64,000 nucleotides of DNA. Origin: Variovorax beijingensis. Its GTDB lineage: Bacteria; Pseudomonadota; Gammaproteobacteria; Burkholderiales; Burkholderiaceae_C. A model generated the notes under the pieces. The model had not been told where the DNA came from. It searched no databases and was given only the letters and a program-made list of their open reading frames with translations. The position numbers and the translations under genes are program-made. Positions within the stretch are counted from its first letter, which is position 1. Every line of letters starts with the position of its first letter. This document shows, piece by piece, positions 33,877-42,073 of this stretch. The stretch is from NCBI RefSeq assembly GCF_007828835.1, contig NZ_VIVL01000008.1:62001-126000 (forward strand). The letters run 5' to 3'.

Positions 33877-34129
33877 TGGTGATTCGATACGCCGGCATAT
33901 CGCGACCATCATCAACGCCCAGGCTCCACGACCTCGAGTAAAGGACCTGGACGAGTCAAGGCAAGCAAAGCCGATCGTCGGCGGTGTCCGATGTCCGGTG
34001 GCCTTTGTTTTCCCCGAAGAGCTGCGCGGCTGAACGCCGCGCTCTTGGGGCTTCTTCGATATTGCGAGCGTCACCCCGCCGACTGCGATGTTCCCTGTCC
34101 ACGGCACTTGCGAGGATGCGATATCCAAA

Positions 34130-34435
34130 ATGCTCTACACATTCTTTTTGATCGACAAGCCTGGTTCGAAGGAGCTACGCCTGCAACTTCGGCCCGCCCA
34201 CAAAGCATATCTGGCCCAGGTAGCTGACCGGATCGCCTTTGCCGGCCCCCTTCTCACGGACGACGGAACGTCGATGATCGGTAGCTTGCTGTCGATCGAG
34301 TTCGCCTCCCGGGACGATGCACTCACATGGCTCAATGACGAGCCGTTCACGCACGCTGGCGTCTATGCATCAAGCAGTATCCATGCCTTCCAGAATCTAT
34401 GGCCTCAGAAGGCGGGCTTTCCGCCCGCAAAGTAA
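34130..34435 (+). CDS. YciI-family protein
   Basis: Small protein of 101 aa with the YciI fold (ferredoxin-like dimer): MLYTFFLIDKPGSKELRLQLRPAHKAYLAQVADRIAFAGPLLTDDG, then SIEFASRDDALTWLNDEPFTHAGVY. The His of the RPAH motif and the following Asp pair are the conserved putative active-site residues of the family. Relatives include muconolactone-isomerase-like and dehydrochlorinase-like proteins. It likely acts on an intermediate of this aromatic pathway. Confidence 0.83.
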   Translation: MLYTFFLIDKPGSKELRLQLRPAHKAYLAQVADRIAFAGPLLTDDGTSMIGSLLSIEFASRDDALTWLNDEPFTHAGVYASSSIHAFQNLWPQKAGFPPAK

Positions 34436-34452
34436 GCGTCATGGAGAGCAAT

Positions 34453-34767
34453 GTGATCAAACACATCGTCATGTGGAAGCTGCGCGGCGAAACGCCTGAA
34501 CAGCGTCGGCAAAACGCTGACCAGCTCGCGGAGAGCTTCCACAGCCTTCGCGGGCGAATACCCGGCCTTCTGCACCTGGAAATTGGAATCGATACAAGCG
34601 GCGTGGACTATGCGTGCGACGTCGTGCTGTACAGCGAATTCGCCTCCCAAGCAGACCTGGAGGCCTACGCGGGTCACCCCGAACACCTGCGCGTCAAGCG
34701 CGAAATTGGCAATCTGCGTATCGCGCGGCACCAGGTGGATTACTTCACTACAAGACTCGCGGCATAG
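34453..34767 (+). CDS. Dabb (stress-response alpha/beta barrel) protein
   Basis: Dabb-family protein of 104 aa, a ferredoxin-like alpha/beta barrel dimer. It reads IKHIVMWKLRGETPEQRRQNADQLAESFHSLRGRIPGLLHLEIGID. The GTG at 34453 is preferred: it gives the usual family start M-I-K-H-I-V-M-W and has GGAGAG upstream. An ATG at 34441 is four codons longer without a site. Members include cyclases and monooxygenase-like or isomerase-like catabolic proteins. The role here is unknown. Confidence 0.82.
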   Translation: MIKHIVMWKLRGETPEQRRQNADQLAESFHSLRGRIPGLLHLEIGIDTSGVDYACDVVLYSEFASQADLEAYAGHPEHLRVKREIGNLRIARHQVDYFTTRLAA

Positions 34768-34803
34768 GTCCGCGGACCTCGTCTAATTTCGACTGGAAAC
34801 CCG

Positions 34804-35346
34804 ATGAACATTCTTGGCCTGTCCGGCAGCCTCCGCGCCGGCTCTTACAACACGCTGGCACTCAAAGCAGCTCAGAAACTCGCGCCTTCAGGAATCAGGA
34901 TCGAGATCGCAAGCATCGGCGATGTTCCCATCTACAACGACGATCAGCGCGTTCAGGGTGAACCCGCCGCCGTCGCAGCGCTGAAGGAAAAAGTGCGCCG
35001 CGCGGATGGACTGCTGATCGCCACACCAGAATACAACTTCTCCATCCCCGGAGTGCTGAAGAACACTCTCGATTGGATGTCGCGCCCGCCGGAGCCCCCC
35101 TTCACAGGCAAAGTCGTCGGCATCATCGGCGCGAGCCCCGGGCCAGTCGGGACGGCGCGCGTGCAGTACGACCTGCGCAAGGTCCTGGTGTTCATGGATG
35201 CGTTCACGGTGAACAAGCCCGAGGTGTTCATCAATCATTGCGCGGAAAAGTTCGATGCGCAAGGACAGTTCACCGATGAGGGTGGCAGCAAGCTCATCGT
35301 TGATTTGCTGCTTGCCATGCAGGCCCTGAAACAGCGGCTCGGCTAA
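34804..35346 (+). CDS. NAD(P)H-dependent FMN reductase
   Basis: Flavodoxin-fold NAD(P)H:FMN or quinone reductase of 180 aa. The FMN phosphate loop is LSGSLRAGSYNTLAL, TPEYNFSIPGVLKNTLDWMSRP binds the isoalloxazine, and KVVGIIGASPG follows. In aromatic pathways such proteins feed reduced flavin to a monooxygenase or reduce quinones. No flavin monooxygenase partner is visible in the operon. It precedes DoxX by three bases. Confidence 0.87.
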   Translation: MNILGLSGSLRAGSYNTLALKAAQKLAPSGIRIEIASIGDVPIYNDDQRVQGEPAAVAALKEKVRRADGLLIATPEYNFSIPGVLKNTLDWMSRPPEPPFTGKVVGIIGASPGPVGTARVQYDLRKVLVFMDAFTVNKPEVFINHCAEKFDAQGQFTDEGGSKLIVDLLLAMQALKQRLG

Positions 35347-35349
35347 GCC

Positions 35350-35703
35350 ATGATCGACGATCCAGTACGGCTGCTCTCCATCCTCTGCGGATTGATGTTC
35401 ATCCCGCACAGCGTTGCGAAGTTCACTGCGCGCCAAGCTGTGGACAAGGTCTTCGAGTCCGCAGGATTGCGCCCAGTCGCCTTCTTCGTCATCGTGTCGC
35501 TGATCATTGAAATCATTGCGACTATCGGTCTCGTGTTCAACCTGCTGCAGCCATACACCGCGTGGCTTGGGGCATTGTTCATGCTTTCCGCGGGAGCGGC
35601 CTCGTACAAGATCTCGGGCGGTAAATGGAACTGGAGCCTGGGGGGCTGCGAACTGCATGTCTTCTGGGCACTCTGCATGGTGATCGTCGCCATCCATGGC
35701 TGA
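35350..35703 (+). CDS. DoxX-family membrane protein
   Basis: Integral membrane protein of 117 aa with four predicted transmembrane helices, DoxX family: LLSILCGLMFIPHSVAKF, AFFVIVSLIIEIIATIGLVF, YTAWLGALFMLSAGAAS and CELHVFWALCMVIVAIHG. DoxX proteins are linked to redox partners and thiol or quinone homeostasis. It begins four bases after the FMN reductase and probably closes the operon. An Asn/Trp-rich loop (GGKWNWSLGGCE) precedes the last helix. Confidence 0.83.
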   Translation: MIDDPVRLLSILCGLMFIPHSVAKFTARQAVDKVFESAGLRPVAFFVIVSLIIEIIATIGLVFNLLQPYTAWLGALFMLSAGAASYKISGGKWNWSLGGCELHVFWALCMVIVAIHG

Positions 35704-36097
35704 TGTGGCGGGCCAATCCGTTCCCCACTTGTCCGTCGCGACGTCAACTGCGCCTTTTACCCGTGCGGCGTTGACCAAGATCTCGTGGGGATCGCCTTCC
35801 AATTGAACGGTCGGAGCCGATCTTGTGATCGGCAATCTACAGATCGACAGCGGATCTTAGCTTTTTCAAGCTGGTGAAACCGTCGGGTCCGATGTCCTTC
35901 CTAGAAATATCAGGGCTGAGAACTTCGATCTGGAAGGAAACGCGCGGTTGACGATCTGACTCAATTCTTCCGATCTTCGTAAATCTCAATTCCAAGTTCC
36001 GTTCTTCTCTAAAGAATGTCGAAATCATAGATTCCGTCCCATGGCGCCAGTTATGGCACATCGCATTCCCATCCAACCATACGATCATGAGGTCAGA
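35704..36097. other. Intergenic region before amidohydrolase, 394 bp
   Basis: No gene is supported. A minus-strand open frame of 83 codons (35837-36088) has no recognisable domain. The region contains the diverged third copy of the LysR-type operator element (35966-35993) and should hold the amidohydrolase promoter. Confidence 0.5.
35966..35993. promoter_or_regulatory. LysR-type operator element, diverged copy 3
   Basis: TCTTCCGATCTTCGTAAAT continuing to CAATTCC has the same 28-nt length as copies 1 and 2 and shares TTCCGA, AAAT and AATTCC with copy 1. A block TGTCGAAATCATAG starts at 36017, again 24 nt downstream, resembling TTGTGAAATTCTAAAG. It lies 105 bp before the amidohydrolase start. 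Confidence 0.45.
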
Positions 36098-37576
36098 ATG
36101 AGTTCTGCTATCACCCGCCGTACCGCATTTGCATTTGCCGCGGCAACATACTTGGCTGGAGCCGCTGGCGCCCGTGAAAGATCAGCAATTTTCGATCGGG
36201 GCGCCGAGCTGATGGCACCGCTGGCACCGCCCCCTCGCAAGCTTCTGATTCGAGGCGCCACGATCATCAGCATGGATGAAAAAGTCGGCAATATGCCCAA
36301 GGGAGACATCCTGATTGCCGACGGCACCATTGCTGCCATCGGCGTGAATCTTGATGCTGGCGGAGCCGAAGTAATCAACGCCGCGGACATGATCGCCATG
36401 CCAGGCATGGTCGATACTCATCGTCATTCCTGGGAAGGCCAACTGCGTCGCATCAACCCCAATGCGGCAACGCTCGAGGACTATAGCAACGCCACCCACC
36501 TCTCATTTGCCAAGTACTACCGCCCGCGCGACATCTACGTAGGCAACATGATCACGGCGCTGGGTTGCATCGATGCCGGTATCACTACCGTGGTCGACGA
36601 TTCGCACAACAGCCGTACGGCCGCGCACTCCGACGCCGCAGTTGACGCACTGCTCGAGTCAGGCATCCGGGCGGTGCACGTCACCGGGGCGCCGGTCGCG
36701 GGCGATTGGGATACGGCACATTGGCCGGGCAACCTTGCGCGTCTGCATGCCAAGTACCTCGCCAATCGGCCTGCAGGCTTGTTGACACTTGGCGTGATGG
36801 ACGCCTTTCCAAAGCTTGAAACGGACCAGTGGGCCGTTGCACGGGAACTGGGCGCTGTCATCGTGACCGAGTTCATTGGCGCCGACCTGGCGGCCCAACT
36901 TCCGGACCTGCACCGCAAGGGGCTGCTACGTAGTGACAACATCTTCAACCACTGCATTGGTCTGCCGGAATCCGCCTGGAAGATCTTGCGCGAAGCAGGT
37001 GTGCGCGTCAGCGTGACCCCACGTTCGGATGCCCACTACGGCATCGAGGATGGCATGAATGCGTGGCAGAAGGCGCTCGAGCATGGCATTCGCCCTGGCC
37101 TGAGCGTCGATAACGAGACCTCCTACAGCGGTGACATGTTCATGGAGATGCGCGTGGCCTTCTATCTGCGACGGGTGCTGGGGCACGGTGGCAATCCCGA
37201 TGTGGCGGCATCGACAAATGCCTCCCGGTTGCTGCAGGCTGCCACGATCGACGGTGCAGCAACCGCGGGACTGGAAAAGCGCACTGGCAGCCTGACGCCG
37301 GGCAAGCAAGCCGACGTGGTTCTGATCCGAACGAGGGACCTCAACATCTACCCGGTCAACAACGCGATCGGTACTGTGGTGCACGCGGCTGAGCGCAGCA
37401 ATGTCGATACCGTCATCATCGGTGGGCGGCTGCGCAAACGTGATGGCGTCGTGCTCGGCGTGGATCGAGCAAAACTGCGCGCCGCGATCGACGAGTCCCG
37501 CGCTTATCTGTTCAATGCCGCTGGCTACAAGCCAGATCCATTTTCGGAATCGTTCATGCCGATCCGCCGCATGTAA
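36098..37576 (+). CDS. Exported amidohydrolase, chlorohydrolase/deaminase-like
   Basis: Metal-dependent amidohydrolase of the TrzA/AtzA/SsnA group, 492 aa. Residues 1-26 look like a twin-arginine-type signal (ITRRTAFAFAAATYLAGAAGA), unusual for this family. Metal ligands are His108 and His110 (DTHRHSW), a His in IFNHCIGLPES, and an Asp in LSVDNETSYSG. The third histidine usually found after the ARELG strand appears replaced (VIVTEFIGAD), so metal binding or chemistry may differ. ATG 36098 starts the signal. It stands alone downstream of an operator-like element and may hydrolyse or deaminate the island's primary substrate. Confidence 0.82.
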   Translation: MSSAITRRTAFAFAAATYLAGAAGARERSAIFDRGAELMAPLAPPPRKLLIRGATIISMDEKVGNMPKGDILIADGTIAAIGVNLDAGGAEVINAADMIAMPGMVDTHRHSWEGQLRRINPNAATLEDYSNATHLSFAKYYRPRDIYVGNMITALGCIDAGITTVVDDSHNSRTAAHSDAAVDALLESGIRAVHVTGAPVAGDWDTAHWPGNLARLHAKYLANRPAGLLTLGVMDAFPKLETDQWAVARELGAVIVTEFIGADLAAQLPDLHRKGLLRSDNIFNHCIGLPESAWKILREAGVRVSVTPRSDAHYGIEDGMNAWQKALEHGIRPGLSVDNETSYSGDMFMEMRVAFYLRRVLGHGGNPDVAASTNASRLLQAATIDGAATAGLEKRTGSLTPGKQADVVLIRTRDLNIYPVNNAIGTVVHAAERSNVDTVIIGGRLRKRDGVVLGVDRAKLRAAIDESRAYLFNAAGYKPDPFSESFMPIRRM

Positions 37577-37692
37577 GAAACGCCTGGGGACATCGCAGCG
37601 CTGGTGTCCTCTATCGTCGGCTCGAATTGTCTGGCTGTGATCGCCTTGTTCAGCACCGTTGAGGTGCGGTAAGCGATTTTTTCATGCCACGC

Positions 37693-38493
37693 TTATCGGC
37701 CTGACCAAACTGGAATTCGCTTCTCAGCAAAGGCTTTCGGGCCTTCGATCCGGTCAGCGCTTGCGTAGAGTGCAGCGACCTCCGGCAACTGCTTTTGCCT
37801 TGGATAGATTGCACTCATGTCCGGCTCGGACAGTCCGGCTTGCACAAGCGCTTTGGAGGCCCTGATGGCGAGCGGCGATGCCTTGAGGATTTCTTCTGCC
37901 CACCGCAGTGCTGTCGCCAGCACCTGATCCTTGGTGACCACTTCGTTGACGAAGCCCAGGGACTTGCCTTCCGATGCCTTGACACGCCGGCTGGTCAGAA
38001 TGATCCCCATGGCTTCCTTGTAGGCGATCTGTTGCGAAAGCCGCAGAAGTCCCCCACAGATGGCGGCCAAACCCACACGCGGCTCAGGCAACGCGAACTC
38101 TGCGTCTTCCGATGCAATGATCAGGTCGCACGCCAATGCGATTTCGAACCCTCCGCCCAAGGCGACGCCGTTGACAGCGGCAATCACCGGCTTTTGCAGA
38201 TTGACCCGCCCGGTGATGCCCCCGAAGCCGCTCGGCGGCCAGGTGTTGTCGTTGCCGGCAGCCTGGAACTTGAGATCGTTCCCGGCGCAGAATGCCTTGT
38301 CGCCTTCCCCAGTGATGATGGCCACCCAGGATGAAGGGTCCGCCTCGAACCTGTCGAAGATCTTTTCAAGCTCCAGACAGGCTGGCCGATGCAGCGCATT
38401 GCGCACCTCGGGCCGGCGGATCGTGACGATCAAGACATGGCCGCGCTGCTCCACGTCGCAATACTCATAGTGCTGGATAGCGTTGTCGCTCAT
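37693..38493 (-). CDS. Enoyl-CoA hydratase/isomerase
   Basis: Crotonase-fold protein of 266 aa. The oxyanion-hole segments are FCAGNDLKFQA and ALGGGFEIALACDLIIAS, and catalytic acidic residues are expected around FALPEPRVGLAAICGG. ATG 38493 overlaps the stop of the Bug gene by four bases (ATGA), so the two are co-translated. With the CaiB CoA-transferase upstream it suggests activation of a carboxylic acid to its CoA ester followed by hydration or isomerisation. A damaged paralogue of its C-terminus is at 55591-55690. Confidence 0.87.
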   Translation of the reverse strand: MSDNAIQHYEYCDVEQRGHVLIVTIRRPEVRNALHRPACLELEKIFDRFEADPSSWVAIITGEGDKAFCAGNDLKFQAAGNDNTWPPSGFGGITGRVNLQKPVIAAVNGVALGGGFEIALACDLIIASEDAEFALPEPRVGLAAICGGLLRLSQQIAYKEAMGIILTSRRVKASEGKSLGFVNEVVTKDQVLATALRWAEEILKASPLAIRASKALVQAGLSEPDMSAIYPRQKQLPEVAALYASADRIEGPKAFAEKRIPVWSGR

Positions 38494-39470
38494 TCCTTGA
38501 GCCTCGCAGTTTTCGAAAGCGCTCGGATGGCGGCCTGATCGGCTTCCAGGCGCTTGGCAAATGCTGCGCCGCTCGTGCCGACGCCGGAGATGCCGAGAGC
38601 CGCGACCGATTTCGCGAACTCCGGTGTCTTGACCACATTGATCGAGGCACGCTCGAGTGTCTGCAGGATCTTCGCAGGGGTCTTTGCGGGCGCGACGATC
38701 CCATACCACACGTTGAAGTTCATGTTCTTGAGGCCCAGTTCGTTGAACGTCGGCACCTCGGGCAGCAAGGCCAATCGCGAGTTTCCAGTGACAGCCAGCG
38801 GACAAATTCGCTTGCTGACGATATGCGGCATCGCCACCGGACTGACAAAGGTGTACTCGACTTCGCCACCGATCAGACCCGTGATGGCAGGAGCCTCACC
38901 TTTGTAAGGAATGTGTGCAGCCTTGATGTTCGCGCTTTGATTGAACATCTCTCCGACCAGATTGCTGGCACTGCCGTAGCCGACCGAAGAGTAGTTGAGT
39001 GCGCCTGGCCTTGCCTTCGCGGCCTCGATCAGTTTCGCGACGTCTTTCGGTCCCTTCTGGCACTCCACCACGAGGAGCCACGGGAGGTCGGTCGACAGAC
39101 TGACCATGGCGAAATCCTTCAGTGGGTCGAATCCGGCTTTTTCATTCAGTACCGGTTCCGCAGCCAGCGACGATGTGCTTCCGAACAGCAGCGTGTACCC
39201 GTCCGCATCCGCTTTTGCGACGTATTTCGTGCCGATGGCGCCGGACGCGCCGGCCTTGTTGTCGACAATGACGGTGGCGCGAAGCTGCTCCTGCAGACCT
39301 TTGGCGACCAGGCGGGCCTGCACATCCGTGCTGCCGCCCGGAGGAAAAGGGACGACCAGCGTGATTGGCTTGCTCGGATATTCTTGTGCGGCGGTCGCCA
39401 GTGCGAGCAAAGCCAACGTCGTCGAGATGACGATCTGCTTGCCCGACAGGACGTATTTGGGATGGGTCAA
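38490..39470 (-). CDS. Bug-type receptor with TTG start
   Basis: Bug/TctC-family periplasmic binding protein, 326 aa. A TTG at 39470 is proposed as start (MTHPKYVLSGKQIVISTTLALLALATAA is a plausible signal peptide) because AAGGAG lies seven bases upstream. Farther starts lack a site. Motifs are ITLVVPFPPGGSTDVQAR, VIVDNKAGASGAIGTKYVAKADADGYTLL and HIPYKGEAPAITGLIGG. It lies between CaiB and enoyl-CoA hydratase genes in one operon. No permease genes accompany it. Confidence 0.87.
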   Translation of the reverse strand: MTHPKYVLSGKQIVISTTLALLALATAAQEYPSKPITLVVPFPPGGSTDVQARLVAKGLQEQLRATVIVDNKAGASGAIGTKYVAKADADGYTLLFGSTSSLAAEPVLNEKAGFDPLKDFAMVSLSTDLPWLLVVECQKGPKDVAKLIEAAKARPGALNYSSVGYGSASNLVGEMFNQSANIKAAHIPYKGEAPAITGLIGGEVEYTFVSPVAMPHIVSKRICPLAVTGNSRLALLPEVPTFNELGLKNMNFNVWYGIVAPAKTPAKILQTLERASINVVKTPEFAKSVAALGISGVGTSGAAFAKRLEADQAAIRALSKTARLKE

Positions 39471-39707
39471 CGCTTGGCTCCTTGGTTGTGTAGAACGTAA
39501 TACCTGCGAAAAATGTCGGTGGACTGGCGGCTTTCGTGGCGCGCGATTTCCGACGTTCAGATGCCGATGGCCTGAATGGACGAATCGCGCCGACGCCGTT
39601 CCGTTTTGCTGCAACGGACGCGCCGCACGCGTCGGCGATGCGTATGAAAGAGCCGGCAGAGACGGTGAGTGGCCGAACCAGCCCTTCGGCGCGCGAAGAT
39701 CCTGCGT

Positions 39708-40871
39708 TCAGCTACTCGTGGCCGCCGGCTCCGCGGAGATTCCGAATCGCGCGAGGATTTCGGCGTTGTGTTGACCGATGCTCGGTGGCAGCGATCTCAG
39801 TCGTCCGGGCGTGCGGCTGAGCTTGATGGGAATGCCCACGCCGCGATAGCCATCTCTCTCGAGAACCATTTCCCGGTCAGACGTGTGCTGCAGCTTGAGG
39901 GCCTCGTCGACGGTGAGTACGGGCGCGCAAGGCACGCCAGCCGCCATGAGTTCGGTGAACAGCGTCATGCCATCCCGCTCGGCCAGTTTTTGCGACAGGC
40001 GCTCGGTCACTTGCGCACGATTGGCGATTCGGCTGACGTTGGTGGCGTACTTCGCATCCTGAATGACATCCACGAGACCCAGATGCCGGCAGAGCGTCGC
40101 AAACTGCCGATCGTTGCCTACCGCAATGAAGATCGGGATCGTGGCCGTTTGATAAAGGTCGTATGGCACCAGATTGGGATGGCCATTTCCTGTCCTGGTG
40201 GCCTCACCGCCATAGAGCACGTTCGCCGCGTGGGGATGCAGGAGCGACAACGCCGTGTCGTACAGCGTCGCTTCCACCATTTGTCCTTTCTTCGATCGCT
40301 CACGTTCGTAGAGCGCAAGCATGACGCCGAGCGCAGCCTGAACGCCCGTCGCTGCATCGACCAGCGGAATGCCGACCCGGGCCGCCTTGACCGCAGGATC
40401 GCCGTTTGTGCTCATGAGGCCTGACATGGCCTGGATCGCGGCGTCGTAACCGGGTAGCCCGCCCATCTGGCCCGTTTCTCCGAACCCCGAAATCCGGCAG
40501 TGGATCAGATTCGGGAACTTGGTGGCCAGGGTCGACAGGTCGTCGATACCCCATTTTCGCCATGTGCTCATCTTGAAGTTCTCGATCAACACGTCCGCCG
40601 TCGACAGAAGCGAGAGAAGCGTATCGAGCCCGCTGTCCGCGCTCAGATCCAGCGCGACATTTTTCTTGTTGCGGTTCAGACCCAGGAAATAGGGCGCGCT
40701 GCCGTCGGCGACCGGGCGACCGTACCGCCGCGTGTCGTCGCCGTCGAAGGATTCCACCTTGATGACCTCTGCGCCATGGTCGCCGAGGATCTGACCAGCG
40801 TATGGGCCGGCCAACACCCGTGACGCATCGATGACAACCACGCCATCAAGCGCAGATTGCTTTCCACTCAT
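39708..40871 (-). CDS. CaiB/BaiF-family CoA-transferase
   Basis: Class III CoA-transferase of 387 aa. It shows VVVIDASRVLAGPYAGQILGDHGAEVIKVES, the NRNKKNVALDL segment, ISGFGETGQMGGLPGYDAAIQAMSGLM, whose Asp should be the catalytic residue, and GVPCAPVLTVDEAL. It moves CoA between carboxylic acids and should activate the substrate of the downstream enoyl-CoA hydratase. It is divergent from an IclR gene across a 203-bp region with a triple half-site palindrome. The specific acid is unknown. Confidence 0.88.
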   Translation of the reverse strand: MSGKQSALDGVVVIDASRVLAGPYAGQILGDHGAEVIKVESFDGDDTRRYGRPVADGSAPYFLGLNRNKKNVALDLSADSGLDTLLSLLSTADVLIENFKMSTWRKWGIDDLSTLATKFPNLIHCRISGFGETGQMGGLPGYDAAIQAMSGLMSTNGDPAVKAARVGIPLVDAATGVQAALGVMLALYERERSKKGQMVEATLYDTALSLLHPHAANVLYGGEATRTGNGHPNLVPYDLYQTATIPIFIAVGNDRQFATLCRHLGLVDVIQDAKYATNVSRIANRAQVTERLSQKLAERDGMTLFTELMAAGVPCAPVLTVDEALKLQHTSDREMVLERDGYRGVGIPIKLSRTPGRLRSLPPSIGQHNAEILARFGISAEPAATSS

Positions 40872-40971
40872 AACCAGTCTCCAAATTCTCCGAGTCGCCT
40901 CAGGTGCCGGGATCGGCGCCCCCTGAAGCCTTCAGCAAATTCTAAAAAGTCTACTGTCGATGTGTCAACAA

Positions 40972-41002
40972 GCAGTAATGATTACTGCAATGCAGTAATC
41001 AT
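40972..41002. promoter_or_regulatory. IclR-type operator with three GCAGTAAT half-sites
   Basis: GCAGTAATGATTACTGC (40972-40988) is a perfect palindrome around one central base. It overlaps a second 25-bp palindrome (40978-41002) with arms ATGATTACTGCA / TGCAGTAATCAT. Half-sites GCAGTAAT, ATTACTGC and GCAGTAAT are thus stacked in 28 bases, in the CaiB-IclR divergent gap. Confidence 0.7.
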
Positions 41003-41074
41003 CATGGCGTTGAACTTGGGTCCAGGCAGCAAGCGTGTGACCGGTATGCTTCGCGTCATCGTTTCGCTCTTGGG

Positions 41075-41908
41075 ATGCACGTATTGGCTCGAACATCAAA
41101 CCTGCTCACCGACCTGAGCACGACGCTTGAGGAGAAAAAGGAATCGAGGCACTTCGTCACGGCGCTCAGCCGAGGGCTGGACATCCTTGCGCTGTTCACC
41201 CGTGACGTGACCGCTTTGGGCAACGAGGACATTGCTCAAAGCACGGGGCTGGCGAGATCGACGGTGACGCGGATGACCTACACGTTGTCCATCACCAAAC
41301 ACCTGGTGTATGACAGCGCGATCAAGAAATACCGGCTCGGTCCCGCGACGATGGCATGGAGCTACGCAGTCATGGACAGCATGGCCGGCGTCCAGTCGTT
41401 AACTCCGTTTCTGCAGGATTTCGCGAACCAGATCGGAGCGTCGACCGTAGCGCTGAATATTCAAGCCGGCTCCGAAGTCATCTATGTGGCTCACGCATCG
41501 GGCCCAGCGCAAGTACAGGTCCGAACCGGCGTCGGGACTCGGCTGAAGCTTTGGCAGGCGGCGGCGGGCAGAGTCTTCTGGTCCGTGTCCGATGACGCGA
41601 AGAAGCACGAGGTCGAACAGGAATGGCTCAATTTTCCGGCTGACGTCCGGGCCAGGATCGCTGAAGAAATGCGCGCGGCTCAGGCTGAATGGGACAGCTA
41701 TCGATTTTGCACAAGCATTGGTGCGTGGCGCCTCGGAATCAACGCCGTCGCTTGCACTTGTGGCGACGGCTCAGGAAGTGGCTGGAAGTACGTGGTGTCC
41801 TGTGCGGGTATGAGCGCGGAATTCGATCTGGAAACGCTCAAGCACAGAATCGCACCGCAATTGAAGGACTTTGCGAATTTTCTAGCGCCAAAGTTGACCT
41901 CCCTCTGA
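41075..41908 (+). CDS. IclR-family regulator
   Basis: IclR-type regulator of 277 aa. The N-terminal winged HTH reads SRGLDILALFTRDVTALGNEDIAQSTGLARSTVTRMTYTL, followed by LGPATMAWSYAVMDSMAG and the C-terminal effector domain (ASTVALNIQAGSEVIYVAH, then GTRLKLWQAAAGRVF). Divergent from the CaiB operon and next to a triple half-site operator. ATG 41075 lacks a good ribosome site, so the exact start is uncertain. The IS3-family shell begins 12 bases after its stop. Confidence 0.85.
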   Translation: MHVLARTSNLLTDLSTTLEEKKESRHFVTALSRGLDILALFTRDVTALGNEDIAQSTGLARSTVTRMTYTLSITKHLVYDSAIKKYRLGPATMAWSYAVMDSMAGVQSLTPFLQDFANQIGASTVALNIQAGSEVIYVAHASGPAQVQVRTGVGTRLKLWQAAAGRVFWSVSDDAKKHEVEQEWLNFPADVRARIAEEMRAAQAEWDSYRFCTSIGAWRLGINAVACTCGDGSGSGWKYVVSCAGMSAEFDLETLKHRIAPQLKDFANFLAPKLTSL

Positions 41909-41919
41909 TTCGGGCCAAC

Positions 41920-41946
41920 TGGGGGTGCGAACGAAAACTTGGACTA
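41920..41946 (+). repeat. Left terminal inverted repeat of IS3 shell
   Basis: TGGGGGTGCGAACGAAAACT followed by TGGACTA. It matches the reverse complement of 45811-45837 at 24 of 27 positions. Confidence 0.75.
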
Positions 41947-41960
41947 CCAGGAGGTAGTTC

Positions 41961-42073
41961 ATGTATTCCTACGAAGATCGGATTCGAGCCATTGAGCTCT
42001 ACATCAAGCTGGGCAAACGCGTCAGACCCACTATCCGTCAGCTCGGTTATTCAACAAAGAATTCTTTGAAGGG
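41961..42073 (+). pseudogene. IS3-family OrfA, 5' remnant
   Basis: MYSYEDRIRAIELYIKLGKR is followed by TIRQLGYSTKNSLKG, the helix-turn-helix start of an IS3-family OrfA. The frame is interrupted at about 42070, where unrelated minus-strand IS sequence begins. ATG 41961 has AGGAGG upstream, so translation signals remain. Confidence 0.75.

Noticed and set aside
35837..36088. 83-codon minus-strand frame before the amidohydrolase
   Set aside because: Overlaps the operator-like element and has no recognisable domain.
37580..37625. Weak hairpin GGACA / TGTCC after the amidohydrolase
   Set aside because: Five-base stem with a 12-nt loop and no T-run is not distinguishable from chance.
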